Origin: DASYAE01 sp036501535 | GTDB lineage: Bacteria; Actinomycetota; Actinomycetes; Streptomycetales; Catenulisporaceae | Reading direction: 5' to 3' | Assembly (NCBI GenBank): GCA_036501535.1 | Contig: DASYAE010000050.1 | Span: 1 to 5,264 of the forward strand | Length of the DNA stretch: 5,264 nt | Shown here: in pieces, positions 5,007-5,264 of the stretch | Layout of the letters: each line of letters starts with the position of its first letter | How positions within the stretch are numbered: the stretch's first letter is position 1 | The notes under the pieces: generated by a model | What the model was told of the DNA's origin: nothing | Databases searched by the model: none | What the model saw: the letters and a program-made list of their open reading frames with translations, nothing else | Program-made: the position numbers and the translations under genes

Positions 5007-5264
5007 ATGGGAGTGACGCGCAGGACCCTGCTGGCCTCGGCCGCGGGTCTTCCGCTGGCCGGGAGCGTGGCCGGAGCGATCGTGGGCGCGACGCCGGCGG
5101 CTGCGGCGGTCCGTCCGGCGGCCAGTGCGCCGGGTGATGTGGTCGGTAAGGTCACGGTGGGGTATCAGGGGTGGTTTGCGTGTATCGGTGATGGGGCGCC
5201 GATTGATGCGTGGTGGCATTGGAGCAATAACGAGGCGCAGGCTCCGTCGCCGGGCAACAACAAC
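5007..5264 (+). CDS. Secreted GH71/GH99-like glycoside hydrolase, 5' part only
   Basis: Only the first 86 codons are present. Residues 1-34 form a Tat-type signal peptide: twin arginines in TRRTLLAS (4-11), a weakly hydrophobic Ala/Gly/Leu/Val stretch (about 8-28) and a likely signal peptidase site after TPAAAA (29-34). The mature part begins KVTVGYQGWFACIGDG (48-63) and then WWHWSNN (69-75), which matches the start of the catalytic domain of bacterial GH71/GH99-like proteins, often annotated as xylosidase/arabinosidase. Such enzymes are exported and act on polysaccharides outside the cell; the substrate and catalytic acids lie beyond the window edge. ATG 5007 is fixed by AAGGAG 7 nt upstream. 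It follows a 407-bp non-coding gap, so it probably has its own promoter. In the mature part (codons 44-75) 11 of 32 codons end in A or T, unlike the other genes here. Family call is moderately sure, since few residues are visible. Confidence 0.78.
   Translation, partial: MGVTRRTLLASAAGLPLAGSVAGAIVGATPAAAAVRPAASAPGDVVGKVTVGYQGWFACIGDGAPIDAWWHWSNNEAQAPSPGNNN

Noticed and set aside
4712..5137. A 141-codon plus-strand frame reaching into the glycosidase gene
   Set aside because: No ribosome binding site, no recognisable domain, and it overlaps the well-supported Tat signal peptide coding sequence in another frame.

Overview
The window looks like chromosome from a high-GC actinomycete of the Streptomyces/Catenulispora type. 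Reasons: overall GC is very high, third codon positions are almost all G or C, long antisense reading frames appear (typical of such DNA), and there is an AfsR-type winged-helix/TPR protein and a Tat-exported glycosidase. The genus cannot be fixed from the sequence.

Layout, left to right. (1) Minus strand, running off the left edge: a nearly complete AtuA-family (DUF1446, acyclic terpene utilisation) protein starting at a GTG at 1617. (2) A 185-bp gap (1618-1802) with an AT-rich inverted repeat, a possible promoter and two small GC hairpins. (3) Minus strand 1803-2984: a 393-aa epoxide hydrolase of the EHN/microsomal type with its catalytic residues visible. (4) A 331-bp divergent intergenic region (2985-3315) rich in inverted repeats, including TGACGT-N11-ACGTCA over a TTGACG hexamer. 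(5) Plus strand 3316-4599: a 427-aa protein with the winged-helix and TPR part of an AfsR/SARP-type STAND protein but no P-loop NTPase. (6) A 407-bp, comparatively AT-rich non-coding region (4600-5006) with a 23-bp-period repeat, a possible terminator hairpin, several TTGCG boxes and a promoter candidate. (7) Plus strand from 5007, running off the right edge: the Tat signal peptide and first part of a secreted GH71/GH99-like glycoside hydrolase.

How they may fit together (inference): the AtuA-like protein and the epoxide hydrolase share a strand and orientation and could belong to one catabolic locus for isoprenoid-like or other epoxidisable hydrophobic compounds, although the 185-bp gap with its own promoter-like signals argues against tight translational coupling. 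The divergent winged-helix/TPR gene may be a regulatory or scaffolding neighbour. The glycosidase seems to be a separate transcription unit for secreted polysaccharide breakdown. I see no rRNA, tRNA, CRISPR array, insertion sequence or phage gene. No clear novel multi-gene system is evident; the most notable items are the NTPase-less STAND-like protein and the operator-like repeats in the three intergenic regions.
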